In this document: piece after piece, positions 38,873 to 47,303 of the stretch
Numbering within the stretch: position 1 is the first letter of the stretch
Layout of the letters: every line of letters begins with the position of its first letter
Assembly (NCBI RefSeq): GCF_011087585.1
Contig: NZ_VJOT01000046.1
Span: 1-64,000 of the forward strand
Length of the DNA stretch: 64,000 nt
Direction: 5' to 3'
Source of the DNA: Neochlamydia sp. AcF84
GTDB taxonomy: Bacteria; Chlamydiota; Chlamydiia; Chlamydiales; Parachlamydiaceae
Program-made: the position numbers and the translations under genes
The notes under the pieces: model-generated
Seen by the model: only the letters and a program-made list of their open reading frames with translations
The model's database searches: none
Told to the model about the DNA's origin: nothing

Positions 38873-40264
38873 TTATTGCTTTGATTCAAAGGTTTTTTGT
38901 AAAGCTAATCTTTCTTTTTGAACTAAAGCTAAGAAATGTTCATTTTCTGCCACAACCACTGCCGATAGACCTATCAAGGAAATTAGATTAGGGATGACCA
39001 TTAATCCATTCGTAATATCTGCTAAATACCAAGCGACCTCCATCTTGGTTACAGCACTGGGAATAATAATCAAAGTGAACAAAATGCGATAAACATTTAC
39101 AGAATTAATGCCAAAAATGTATTCAAAGCATTTTTCTCCATAGTAGGCCCAAGCCAGCACGGTAGAAAAAGCAAATAAAATAAGGCCAATAGAAACGATA
39201 TAACTGCCGCCAGGGAGGGTGGATTCAAAAGCTGCAAAGGCCATCGCAGCCCCATTTAAAACCTCTCCAGAATCGTTTATAGCTCCTTGCACTTGGGTAA
39301 CTGCTAATACAAGGCCCGTTACTGTGCAAACAATGACTGTAGAAATTAAAGCACCCGTCATCGTAATCATGCCTTGACGCCCGGGGCTATCCGTTTTGGC
39401 CGCCGCCGCTGCTATAGAAGAAATCCCTAAACCTGCTTCATTGGAGAACACGCTACGCGAGACTCCTGATTGTATAGCCATCATAAGAGTAGCTCCTACA
39501 AATCCACCAGTGGCTCCTTGTCCTGTAAAAGCAGTTTTAATGATAAGGCCAAAGGCATGAGGTATTTTATCAAAATGAAAAGTAATGACGATAAGCCCGC
39601 CGATAATATAAAATAGAGCCATAATAGGGACTAATACTCCGGCCACATGTCCAATACTTTTAACCCCTCCAATAATGACTAATCCTGTAATGCCCGCTAG
39701 CACAATTCCTGTCCAAAAAGGATCCACCGCTTTAAGATGCTGAATAGCTTCGGTAATAGCATTGACTTGCACTAGATTGCCAGTAGTGATAGCTGCTAAA
39801 GCTCCTAAAAGAGCAAACAGTAGAGCCATCCATTTCCAACCCAAACCTTTCTCTATATACTGCATGGGGCCACCCATCATCTCACCACGATCATCTATTA
39901 TCCGATATTTCACGGCTAATATAGATTCTGCATATTTAGTAGCCATTCCTACAAACGCTGTGACCCACATCCAAAAGATTGAGCCTAAGCCGCCGACAGC
40001 TAAACCTGTAGCTACTCCCACAATTGCTCCTGTTCCAATAGCGCCAGCTAAAGAGGTCATTAAAGCTTCAAAAGGGCTAATATCTCCTTTAGAATTTTGG
40101 CGTGTGCGGGCAAATACTTGTTTGATTGCATAACCGAGATAACGAAACTGCACACCTTTCAAAATAATAGTCAAGTAAGCCCCGGTGCCGATAAGAAAAA
40201 TAAGAAGAGGTGCACTCCAGATAGCGTTTTTAAAGTTACTCAGAAAAATATCCACATTTTCCAT
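38873..40264 (-). CDS. Alanine/glycine:cation symporter (AGCS), copy B
   Basis: 463 aa, the first gene of the symporter pair. It has the same marks as copy A: LKGVQFRYLGYAIKQVFA, SLAGAIGTGAIVGVATGLA (70-88), GGPMQYIEKGLGWKW, SNEAGLGISSIAAAAAKTD and FAFSTVLAWAYYGEKCFEYI. At the sodium-site block it reads GTGAIVG where copy A reads GIGNIAG: the Asn common in this family is missing here, which may change ion coupling or substrate. AAAGGAC lies upstream of the ATG. For an intracellular bacterium this pair would import host amino acids. Confidence 0.93.
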   Translation of the reverse strand: MENVDIFLSNFKNAIWSAPLLIFLIGTGAYLTIILKGVQFRYLGYAIKQVFARTRQNSKGDISPFEALMTSLAGAIGTGAIVGVATGLAVGGLGSIFWMWVTAFVGMATKYAESILAVKYRIIDDRGEMMGGPMQYIEKGLGWKWMALLFALLGALAAITTGNLVQVNAITEAIQHLKAVDPFWTGIVLAGITGLVIIGGVKSIGHVAGVLVPIMALFYIIGGLIVITFHFDKIPHAFGLIIKTAFTGQGATGGFVGATLMMAIQSGVSRSVFSNEAGLGISSIAAAAAKTDSPGRQGMITMTGALISTVIVCTVTGLVLAVTQVQGAINDSGEVLNGAAMAFAAFESTLPGGSYIVSIGLILFAFSTVLAWAYYGEKCFEYIFGINSVNVYRILFTLIIIPSAVTKMEVAWYLADITNGLMVIPNLISLIGLSAVVVAENEHFLALVQKERLALQKTFESKQ

Positions 40265-40434
40265 CAGGAAGTCCTTTGTTTGAGGAAGAAAAAGGATATC
40301 TTAAAAAAGCTTTTTATTAAAGTCTAAAGCGGTTAACAGCAGCTAGGCGATTAAACTAAAAATTATATTAAATACTTTTGTATGAGTTAATTTCTTTAGC
40401 TTTTAAAGCCCCTTCAGAAGAGCGGGCAAAGAAG

Positions 40435-41988
40435 TTAAAAAAGAAATTCCTTTCCTTGCTTTTGCTCATGCATCAAGCGGCGTTTTGAACGCTGCTCTAA
40501 AGAGCTTTGCCTATCTTTCTCATTAAGTAAATGAGGAAGCGATAGGTTAAGGTCAGGAAGAATCTGCAAAATAATGAAGCGAGCATCTTCGGCGAAAAAT
40601 TTAAAGTATTCTCCAAGGGCGATATTTTCGCTTTTTTGTAAGCATTTTCTTTCTTCTTTATCAATTCTACTGATAAGGGTATCGATCTGGACAAGAAGTG
40701 AATCTACAAATAAGCGGCATTCATGGCTAGATGGATGGCCGGCACTTTGCTGTTTAGCTAAAGAACGCAGTTGGTTTAGCTGTTTTGATAATAGGCCTAT
40801 TTGGTAAAAAAAAGGAGCATAAAAATTGTAATTCCAATCAGGACGATGAGCGGAAAACCATGTTTCTACCCACATAAAGGCAGGTATCTGGGCCTTCCAC
40901 ATCATTTGAGAAGCTGTCCATAGGTTACAGTGGTGAATTCCTTTTTTAGCAGGAAGTTGATTAGCTACGCATAAGACTCCTAAAAAATGCTCATTTTGGC
41001 AACGTAACATGTATTCATCAATTAAATCGTGCACTAAAAGAGGCCATAAGCCCTCACTTTGAGGCACTTGCCCTACATTGAGGACAGGCATTAAAGGGGA
41101 GAAAGATTTCTCAATTTGATGACGGAGTTGATTCCAAAAGGGATGCGGGGATTGATTATTAAGTAAGCAATCTTCAGCCGTAACAGAGTAAGCTAACACG
41201 GTGTTTTGTCGCAAATCGTTAGCTAGGCGAGACATCCAGCTAGCGCTTTGCTGAGCAGATTCTTCTTGATCTGCAGGCACATAAAAAATTAAAGTTTTAG
41301 ACTTTTCTAAAATATTTTCCACTAGGCGTGCTTCTTCTAAGACCAGTTCGGGTAGAGTATAAAAATCCATCCCTGGGGCTTCTAAAAATTCAGGATGTTG
41401 CCATTGGCTTTCCCAAAAAAGAAAATCATAATGGGCATTTTGAGAGGAAATTTGGTTAATGTAGCTTTTAACTTTATCGCTATAAGCGGGGGTTAAAGGT
41501 GAGCAAATAGCTTGTTGCTGAGCTTGAAAATGCGAAAGTTTTAAAACAACTTTTAGTCCATAACTTTGCAAAGCTGCGCAAAGGCTCGTAAGATTTATTT
41601 CATCGTTATATTGATCGACAACAATTGTATTATATCCTAATTCCAGCACGGTTGTAACAAATTCTTCTATTTTATGAGGCTGGCCCAAAAGGGCTTTAAT
41701 ACTATCTTCTATCCATAAAGGGCGGATTTTAAATCGAGGTTTAATATGCCCTAAGAAATCGGCAAGATGGCCGCTGCGTATTCCGGTATGGATTTGCTGC
41801 AGAGCATAAATTGCTCCTAGATAACCTTGAGCTTTTATGTTTATCCTTCCTGCAGCATGGCTAGCGCGGAAGCTTTCCAACCCGCTATTATCGATGGATA
41901 GCCAATGAATTTCGGGATAAGGCTTGAGGGCTTTAATAGAAGAATATTTTTTTCGTAGCGTTTCGAAGAGTAATTTTATTTTTTGCAT
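40435..41988 (-). CDS. Hypothetical protein, glycosidase-like fold suspected (517 aa)
   Basis: No confident family. The first 90 residues resemble the accessory domain that precedes the barrel in several glycoside hydrolases (RINIKAQGYLGAIYALQQI). Residues about 105-400 have the alternating pattern of a TIM barrel (VLELGYNTIVVDQYND, LKVVLKLSHFQA, YDFLFWESQW, KTLIFYVPADQEE, NTVLAYSVTAEDC, FLGVLCVAN). The C-terminal 130 residues are helical. I cannot name catalytic residues, so an inactive or unusual carbohydrate-related enzyme is possible. The gene stands alone, divergent from aroG with 193 bp between. Confidence 0.45.
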   Translation of the reverse strand: MQKIKLLFETLRKKYSSIKALKPYPEIHWLSIDNSGLESFRASHAAGRINIKAQGYLGAIYALQQIHTGIRSGHLADFLGHIKPRFKIRPLWIEDSIKALLGQPHKIEEFVTTVLELGYNTIVVDQYNDEINLTSLCAALQSYGLKVVLKLSHFQAQQQAICSPLTPAYSDKVKSYINQISSQNAHYDFLFWESQWQHPEFLEAPGMDFYTLPELVLEEARLVENILEKSKTLIFYVPADQEESAQQSASWMSRLANDLRQNTVLAYSVTAEDCLLNNQSPHPFWNQLRHQIEKSFSPLMPVLNVGQVPQSEGLWPLLVHDLIDEYMLRCQNEHFLGVLCVANQLPAKKGIHHCNLWTASQMMWKAQIPAFMWVETWFSAHRPDWNYNFYAPFFYQIGLLSKQLNQLRSLAKQQSAGHPSSHECRLFVDSLLVQIDTLISRIDKEERKCLQKSENIALGEYFKFFAEDARFIILQILPDLNLSLPHLLNEKDRQSSLEQRSKRRLMHEQKQGKEFLF

Positions 41989-42181
41989 TTTTAAGAAGAG
42001 ATGGGTTTAGCTCATTATAAAAATTTATAATTCCTTTTTTATTAGTAAATGTTTTTAAAAACCATTATATAGCTTGTAAAAAGAAAAAGTCTGCCATCAG
42101 GCTTCGTATCCTAGTTGGTATTTAATCTTGCTTTTTGCTAACCTTCAGCTTTTCAATTCATATTTAATTTAATACTAGCTT

Positions 42182-43273
42182 ATGCTTCATTATAAACCAC
42201 TTCCGTCACCGAGGGAGTTAAAAACCTTATATCCTTTAGATGCTGAGGCTATCCTATTTATAGAAAAGGCACGAAAAGAAATCTCTAATATTTTGGAAGG
42301 AAAAGATCAAAGGCATCTGATCATTGTGGGACCTTGTTCTATTCATGATATAAAATCTATACGAGAATATGCTCTTAAATTAAAACCTTTAATGCATGAA
42401 GTTGCCGATCAATTTTTACTTGTCATGCGCACCTATTTTGAAAAACCTCGTACCGTCGTAGGCTGGAAAGGTTTTTTGCATGATCCTGAACTTAACAATA
42501 GCTATAATATCGAACAGGGCCTTAAATTAACAAGGCAACTTTTAATAGATCTTACCCGTTTAAAAATTCCCACGGCTGCAGAATTTCTTGAGCCTCATTC
42601 TTGTGCTTATCTTGATGATCTAATTGCATGGGGATGCATTGGAGCGCGCACTTCAGCTTCTCAGATACATCGCCAAATGGCTTCTGGCTTGCCTATGCCA
42701 GTAGCTTTTAAAAATAGTGTAGAAGGAAATGTGGAAATTGCTATTCATGGCGTTATTTCTGCTGCCCAACCCCACTCTTATATGGGAATAAATCAGGATG
42801 GCCAAATCTCTGTTGTGCATACGCAAGGTAACTCTAAAGGGCATATAGTTTTAAGAGGAAGTGATTCGGGTACCAATTTTGACCATGCCTCTCTTGCGCA
42901 AGTTATAAAATCTTTGGCAAAATTTAATTTACCTTTGAGTTTTCTTATCGATTGCTCACATGGTAATTCTAAGCGTCTGCATGAGCAACAGCGCCAGGTG
43001 TTTCATTCAGTCATTGATCAAATTACCGAGGGCAATGCTTCCATCCGTGGTCTAATGTTAGAAAGCCATCTACATGCAGGTAATCAGCCCATGCTGGAGA
43101 ACCCCCAGCTTCTACGTTATGCTGTTTCTCTTACAGATCCCTGTATAAGCTGGGAGGCGACCGCTGCACTTATTCGTGAGGCTTATAATAAAATGCGCGA
43201 TGCGCTTCCTATTGAGAACAACTCTACTCAGACCTTGTATTCTGCAGGCTGTAGTTTCCAAAAAAGCAGGTAA
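42182..43273 (+). CDS. aroG: 3-deoxy-7-phosphoheptulonate synthase (DAHP synthase, AroG type)
   Basis: 363 aa. First step of the shikimate pathway: phosphoenolpyruvate plus erythrose 4-phosphate gives DAHP. Class I-alpha enzyme: IIVGPCSIHD (metal-binding Cys), MRTYFEKPRTVVGWKG, AAEFLEPHS, ARTSASQIHRQMASGLPMPV, FKNSVEG, FLIDCSHGNS (metal-binding His) and GLMLESHLHAGNQ (Glu) are all present. No obvious ribosome binding site before the ATG at 42182. The stop is followed within 2 nt by the GTG of a lipoprotein gene. From recall, Chlamydia trachomatis has the same order (CT382, CT382.1). Confidence 0.96.
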   Translation: MLHYKPLPSPRELKTLYPLDAEAILFIEKARKEISNILEGKDQRHLIIVGPCSIHDIKSIREYALKLKPLMHEVADQFLLVMRTYFEKPRTVVGWKGFLHDPELNNSYNIEQGLKLTRQLLIDLTRLKIPTAAEFLEPHSCAYLDDLIAWGCIGARTSASQIHRQMASGLPMPVAFKNSVEGNVEIAIHGVISAAQPHSYMGINQDGQISVVHTQGNSKGHIVLRGSDSGTNFDHASLAQVIKSLAKFNLPLSFLIDCSHGNSKRLHEQQRQVFHSVIDQITEGNASIRGLMLESHLHAGNQPMLENPQLLRYAVSLTDPCISWEATAALIREAYNKMRDALPIENNSTQTLYSAGCSFQKSR

Positions 43274-43274
43274 T

Positions 43275-43718
43275 GTGAGAATCATTTGTTTCGTATTATT
43301 TTTGTATATTTTGGGTGGATGCTCCAAGAACGCTTATCTATCCGTCCAATCTTCCTATTTTACAAAAGAGTCTTTAGCAAGCTATCATGTAGGAACGCCC
43401 GATCCTATGCTTGCCAATCCGCCCGCAGAACAGCAACTACTCATCTCTTGGTCTTTTCCTTATACCTATTTAAAGAGTGAGAATTTGCATTTGGATATCC
43501 ATATCCAACTGCGTAATAAAGAGCAGGTGAAATTAACTCTTCCTTTAAAAAAATCACATGGCTCATATCTCTATGTATTGGCTAATGAGCGCTACTTTAA
43601 AACTAAAGGAATTTTAACTTATAAAGTTGACTTAATAGCTAATGGTAGGATTGTAGAAGAATGGCGGCATCATTTGTGGCATGAAATTATTCAAGTAGGA
43701 GAAGATGAACCGGACTAA
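43275..43718 (+). CDS. Small lipoprotein, chlamydial conserved
   Basis: 147 aa from the GTG at 43275, which comes directly after the aroG stop (TAATGTG); upstream in-frame starts would lie inside aroG and are not preferred. The N terminus RIICFVLFLYILGGC is a lipoprotein signal with lipobox LGGC, so the mature protein would be anchored by Cys17. The mature part has a beta-rich pattern (LLISWSFPYTYLKSENLHLD, EEWRHHLWHEIIQVGEDEPD). No function known. Its coupling to aroG may only be historical. Confidence 0.75.
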   Translation: MRIICFVLFLYILGGCSKNAYLSVQSSYFTKESLASYHVGTPDPMLANPPAEQQLLISWSFPYTYLKSENLHLDIHIQLRNKEQVKLTLPLKKSHGSYLYVLANERYFKTKGILTYKVDLIANGRIVEEWRHHLWHEIIQVGEDEPD

Positions 43719-43907
43719 GCAAGAGAGATTGGTTATTAATAAGCTCGATTCCTTACTTATAGTCTCAGCCATTATCCGCCAAGGTAGCGAAAATTAAGCT
43801 GTCTAATCATTAAGATTAGTCAATTCAAATAAGGGCCCGAGCAGTCCTGTAAAGGTAGCGATAATTTCTATCTGCTGGCTTAATAAATATGCTAGTTATT
43901 TGAAAAT

Positions 43908-44273
43908 TTAATAGCCATAAAAATTGGTATTTAAGTAATAATTTTGCAGCTCTTGCGTGGTCCCAAATTTGGGTTGCATAGCTGCATTTTTAGAAATATG
44001 TTTATCAAAAATTTCTTTAGTAAGGTAGACTAGCTTAAGCTGATGGGTATCTGAAATAGGAACGATGATTTCTGTAGGACAATAAGAAATCATTTCGTCT
44101 TTAGTACTAGGGCTTGTCTTAAGTTTGCTCCAAAATCCATGGCCTGTGTCTTCCCACTCAATTACTTTTCCTTGATTCTTTATTTGTGGGCGTATTGCCA
44201 AGGGGTTAATGCCACCTTGTTCGCTTTCCAAAACATAATAAACAGCTGAGTAAGTTGGTACACTCATTTCCAC
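43908..44273 (-). CDS. Hypothetical partner of the 741-aa protein (121 aa)
   Basis: Not recognised. Mixed alpha/beta composition, soluble, with KVIEWEDTGHGFWSKLKTSP and TEIIVPISDTHQLKLVYLTK. Its start overlaps the end of the 741-aa gene by 10 bp; a second in-frame ATG two codons later gives the classic ATGA overlap. Translation is therefore coupled to the large gene. The content of a small protein coupled to a large effector-like protein fits an immunity protein, chaperone or second subunit. Confidence 0.6.
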   Translation of the reverse strand: MEMSVPTYSAVYYVLESEQGGINPLAIRPQIKNQGKVIEWEDTGHGFWSKLKTSPSTKDEMISYCPTEIIVPISDTHQLKLVYLTKEIFDKHISKNAAMQPKFGTTQELQNYYLNTNFYGY

Positions 44274-46489
44274 ATCTCCATATTAAAGCTATCATTTATG
44301 ATAATAAAGTCATTTATATTTCTGTTAGGTTGCTCGATTAATCCTTTAATGTGCCATTCATTTTCTTTTTTTTCAACAATATTATCGTGAATAAGTCTGC
44401 TAATAATGTTTTCTTTAGCTTCTTCAGTTTGCACAACAATTTTTTTTATGAAATGGGGAGCTATGTAATCTCTAATCATCACTTCATTACTTCTTCCAGG
44501 ATGATCATCGAGACTAGAGGACTCCATATTAAAAGTTAAATCTTTTAAGCTGACTCGTCTAGCAGTGCGTGAGCCGAAGGCATCATGCCGATGACCGTAA
44601 GAATTGGCAGGATTTACAGCTTTTAAATCTATTAACAGTTGAATATGTCCAGCTTTAGCAAACTCTTCTACCTTATAATTCAACATTTTTTTGGTCACTA
44701 GTCGAGTAAAGACAGATTCTGCTCCTCCTGATTGGTAGTCTTGCGGCACACTTGATCCTTGAATGAAATTTCCAGCGCTATATCTTAATTGGCTAGAAAG
44801 CAAACCTACTTTAAGGATAAGAGATAAGGTTCTTTCAGGGTGCGGACCTGTTAATCCTAGCATAAGGCCTAGAGCCCCTTCTTGGCGCATTTTATCAGAC
44901 ATATTAAAAGAAAGTACTTTTTTACCAGGGAGGGTTTCCACCCAACAGTATTTTTTATTATCTATGTATTCCTTTATATAGGGGTTCATCTCAGGCTTTT
45001 GCTTGATAATCACGGTTTTTAAGGCGTCTAAAGATAAATTAAAGTATCCTGGCTGCTTATTTAATATCTTAGCATCATCTGGGAAAAATGCATTAAAAAG
45101 CTGATTAAAAACTAGCCTTTCCTTATCTATGTTGCGACTAGGAACTAAAGCGGGAGGACAGCCTACTATACTTAAAAGCATGTGGACTTTATTAACTACT
45201 TCTTGAGGCAGAGTATCACCTTTTAGATCAATATTGACCTCTACAATGACTTCTATTTGATCTGCTAAGGTTTTGATCTTATGAGAATGAGGGATGATAA
45301 TTTGCCCTAAGTTTTTAAAATCAATGATAATGGTTGGAGCTTCCGGCAGCTCATATGCTTCAGTGGGCACAAACTTTCCATTGATTTGTTTTTCATAGCG
45401 GTATCCTCTTTCCTCAAGTTGTGGAGAAAGATCGATTAAAGAAGTTAAACTTTTTTTCCATAGGTTTTCTTGTTGAATGATAACTTCCAACCATTGTTGT
45501 AGGTGTTCGCAGGCTTGACCGTTCAGTTTAATTTCCCAGCAAAATTTTTTTTCGTTATCATAAGTTTTAATAAAGGAGCGAATGGCTTGATCCTTGATCG
45601 CCCAGGTGCCTACATCGTTTAATACGATGCCATTTAATGTATCCACGGACATTTTTATTATCTTTTCAATTTCGGATAAATTCTCTGGCGAGAAAGGAAT
45701 CGCTTGCTGGGCAGCTTCGGCTAATAGTTCAAAGCCCCTTTCAACATTACCAGCAAGCAGGTTACTTCTGGCAGCTTGATGATAAAGCAGCTGAGAGGTA
45801 GTGATAATATAAGACTCATCTATAGATGTGGGAAGGCTAGCTAAATGCTTTGCTTGATTGATCATTTCTTTAATCACTTCATCTTTAGAGAGCTTGCCTA
45901 ATTCTTCGAAATTTTCTATTGTTAAAAGATTGTTGGCAGAAACATAGAGAAGGTAATTTTTTTCTTTCGAGGAAGCGAGGAATGTTTCTGCGTCATTAAT
46001 ACTTTCCTTTTCTTCTTTTTCTTTACCTTTTACTTTTTTTCTTTCCTCTATCTTTACAGGAGTTAATGGAAGAGATTTTTCAGAAAAAGGAGGGAAAACA
46101 GTAATGCTTTCAGGAGTAGAAATAGTAGTATGAATAGGCTGCCCTTCTTGCACTTTCTCAAATAACTTTTTTAATTTTTCAACTTGTCTAGGTCTTTCAA
46201 AATGCGTGCCTTTATCATGTGTAGGTAAAATTTCTGATGAAAAAAGCTTGTCTTCAGGATTGTGAGTTTTAATGGAAAGCTGAGTAGCTCGTGTGCTATT
46301 CGCTCTCTGTCTTTCTTCAAGAGTGCTTAAAGGCAAGGTGCTATTTGCCAAACTTTCCTTGGCTTGTTCACTTATCTTTGCCTGTTCTAAATTATGCTTT
46401 TGGCTTGAACTTAGATTGTGATTTTCTTCAGGTTGCGTCGCTGATTTTTTCCAAAAATTTAGTAAGCTATTGTAATCGTTACTCATCAT
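44264..46489 (-). CDS. Large hypothetical protein, effector or toxin candidate (741 aa)
   Basis: Not recognised. Residues 1-165 are polar, Ser/Thr/Lys-rich and probably disordered (typical of a secreted effector N terminus; KKVKGKEKEEKE at about 153-164). Residues about 170-300 are helical. The rest is folded, with GGAESVFTRLVTKKM (about 613-627), YGHRHDAFGSRTARRVSLKD and a final block RSNEVMIRDYIAPHFIKKIV. The last block, with a short NE-V motif before a beta strand, reminds me of ADP-ribosyltransferase-like C-terminal domains, but I cannot place an R-S-E triad and make no claim. TAGGAT precedes the ATG. The 121-aa gene overlaps its end by 10 bp. Confidence 0.65.
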   Translation of the reverse strand: MMSNDYNSLLNFWKKSATQPEENHNLSSSQKHNLEQAKISEQAKESLANSTLPLSTLEERQRANSTRATQLSIKTHNPEDKLFSSEILPTHDKGTHFERPRQVEKLKKLFEKVQEGQPIHTTISTPESITVFPPFSEKSLPLTPVKIEERKKVKGKEKEEKESINDAETFLASSKEKNYLLYVSANNLLTIENFEELGKLSKDEVIKEMINQAKHLASLPTSIDESYIITTSQLLYHQAARSNLLAGNVERGFELLAEAAQQAIPFSPENLSEIEKIIKMSVDTLNGIVLNDVGTWAIKDQAIRSFIKTYDNEKKFCWEIKLNGQACEHLQQWLEVIIQQENLWKKSLTSLIDLSPQLEERGYRYEKQINGKFVPTEAYELPEAPTIIIDFKNLGQIIIPHSHKIKTLADQIEVIVEVNIDLKGDTLPQEVVNKVHMLLSIVGCPPALVPSRNIDKERLVFNQLFNAFFPDDAKILNKQPGYFNLSLDALKTVIIKQKPEMNPYIKEYIDNKKYCWVETLPGKKVLSFNMSDKMRQEGALGLMLGLTGPHPERTLSLILKVGLLSSQLRYSAGNFIQGSSVPQDYQSGGAESVFTRLVTKKMLNYKVEEFAKAGHIQLLIDLKAVNPANSYGHRHDAFGSRTARRVSLKDLTFNMESSSLDDHPGRSNEVMIRDYIAPHFIKKIVVQTEEAKENIISRLIHDNIVEKKENEWHIKGLIEQPNRNINDFIIINDSFNMEMWK

Positions 46490-46721
46490 TATCCTAAATA
46501 GAAAATTTCTTAATTACAAATTATATATTATATATGGTTTATTTAATAGCTTTAATTTAATTAAACATTGATTTAAAATTAAACTATGTTTTATTTAAAT
46601 TTTTATTTTGAATAAGTTAAAGAGTTGCTAGCTTGAGATATTTTAATTGAAGTATAGCTATTATGCTTTGCTTAATGAAAAAGACTAAGTATCGTGGATT
46701 CTAAGCGATTAAAGGAAGTTA

Positions 46722-46891
46722 CGTAAGCGGCCACGGGAGGGATCATTACTTAAGGCGTCAATGCCTAAGGGCTTACTATAAATCAAAAAGGGCAATAAAT
46801 AGAAAAACAGTTGCCTGAGAGCATTCTTGACATTGCAGATGCCCGCAGAATCGCACCTAAAGCTGGGTATACCCCGTGACCGCTTACGAAG
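46722..46891. mobile_element. MITE-like element with 16-bp inverted ends
   Basis: The left end CGTAAGCGGCCACGGG (46722..46737) and the right end, read on the minus strand, CGTAAGCGGTCACGGG (46888..46873) differ at one position in 16. About 170 bp, no coding content. These are typical insertion sequence ends, so this looks like a non-autonomous element or the shell of a deleted IS. The parent IS is not in the window. Confidence 0.7.
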
Positions 46892-46894
46892 TTA

Positions 46895-47025
46895 CACCTT
46901 TTAAAGAAACTACGTCTGTATAACCCAAAAAGAAATTAGCGTTTTTCCAGACCGATTCTATCCCTAAAAACTAGCTTTTTATTAAGTATATGATTACATA
47001 AAGAGCTGCTCAAAAGCGTATGATG
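46895..47025. repeat. Dispersed intergenic repeat, copy 3
   Basis: Starts directly beside the right inverted end of the 170-bp element. AAGAAACTACGTCTGTATAA at the left and TAAAGAGCTGCTCAAAAGCG at the right follow the other copies; the middle has diverged. Confidence 0.5.
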
Positions 47026-47229
47026 TGTAACCGAATAAATGCTAGAGAATGTGTAGTAAGATCTTTTTTCTTCTCCTGCTATCTCTCTATTTATCATTTT
47101 TCAGCATTTATAGATGTTTTCCAGGGCTTTTGATAAGGGAAAAAAGTTAGGGGAAAAAAACTTAAAGTAAGTAAAATTTATTTATACTAAAAGGGGGGAT
47201 CTACTTATTTATTTAAGTCAGTTCAAAAA

Positions 47230-47256
47230 TTTTATCTACCTACCAGGTAGATAAAA
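47230..47256 (-). terminator. Rho-independent terminator of valS
   Basis: Perfect 12-bp stem: TTTATCTACCT pairs with AGGTAGATAAA around a 3-nt loop, followed on the minus strand by TTTTT. It lies 48 bp after the valS stop. Confidence 0.85.
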
Positions 47257-47303
47257 CTTCTTAAACTATTTTCGAAAGACGTGAATCTTAAGTTTTCTTG
47301 CAT

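Larger units (their letters stand above)
46490..47303. other. Intergenic, 814 bp, element-rich
   Basis: No gene. From left to right: AT-rich DNA, a ~170 bp element with 16-bp inverted ends, copy 3 of the dispersed repeat directly abutting it, and the valS terminator; each is listed. Confidence 0.55.

Noticed and set aside
43176-43274. A longer lipoprotein reading frame starting 98 bp inside aroG
   Set aside because: The GTG directly after the aroG stop begins a clean lipoprotein signal; the longer form would place a non-signal stretch in front of it.
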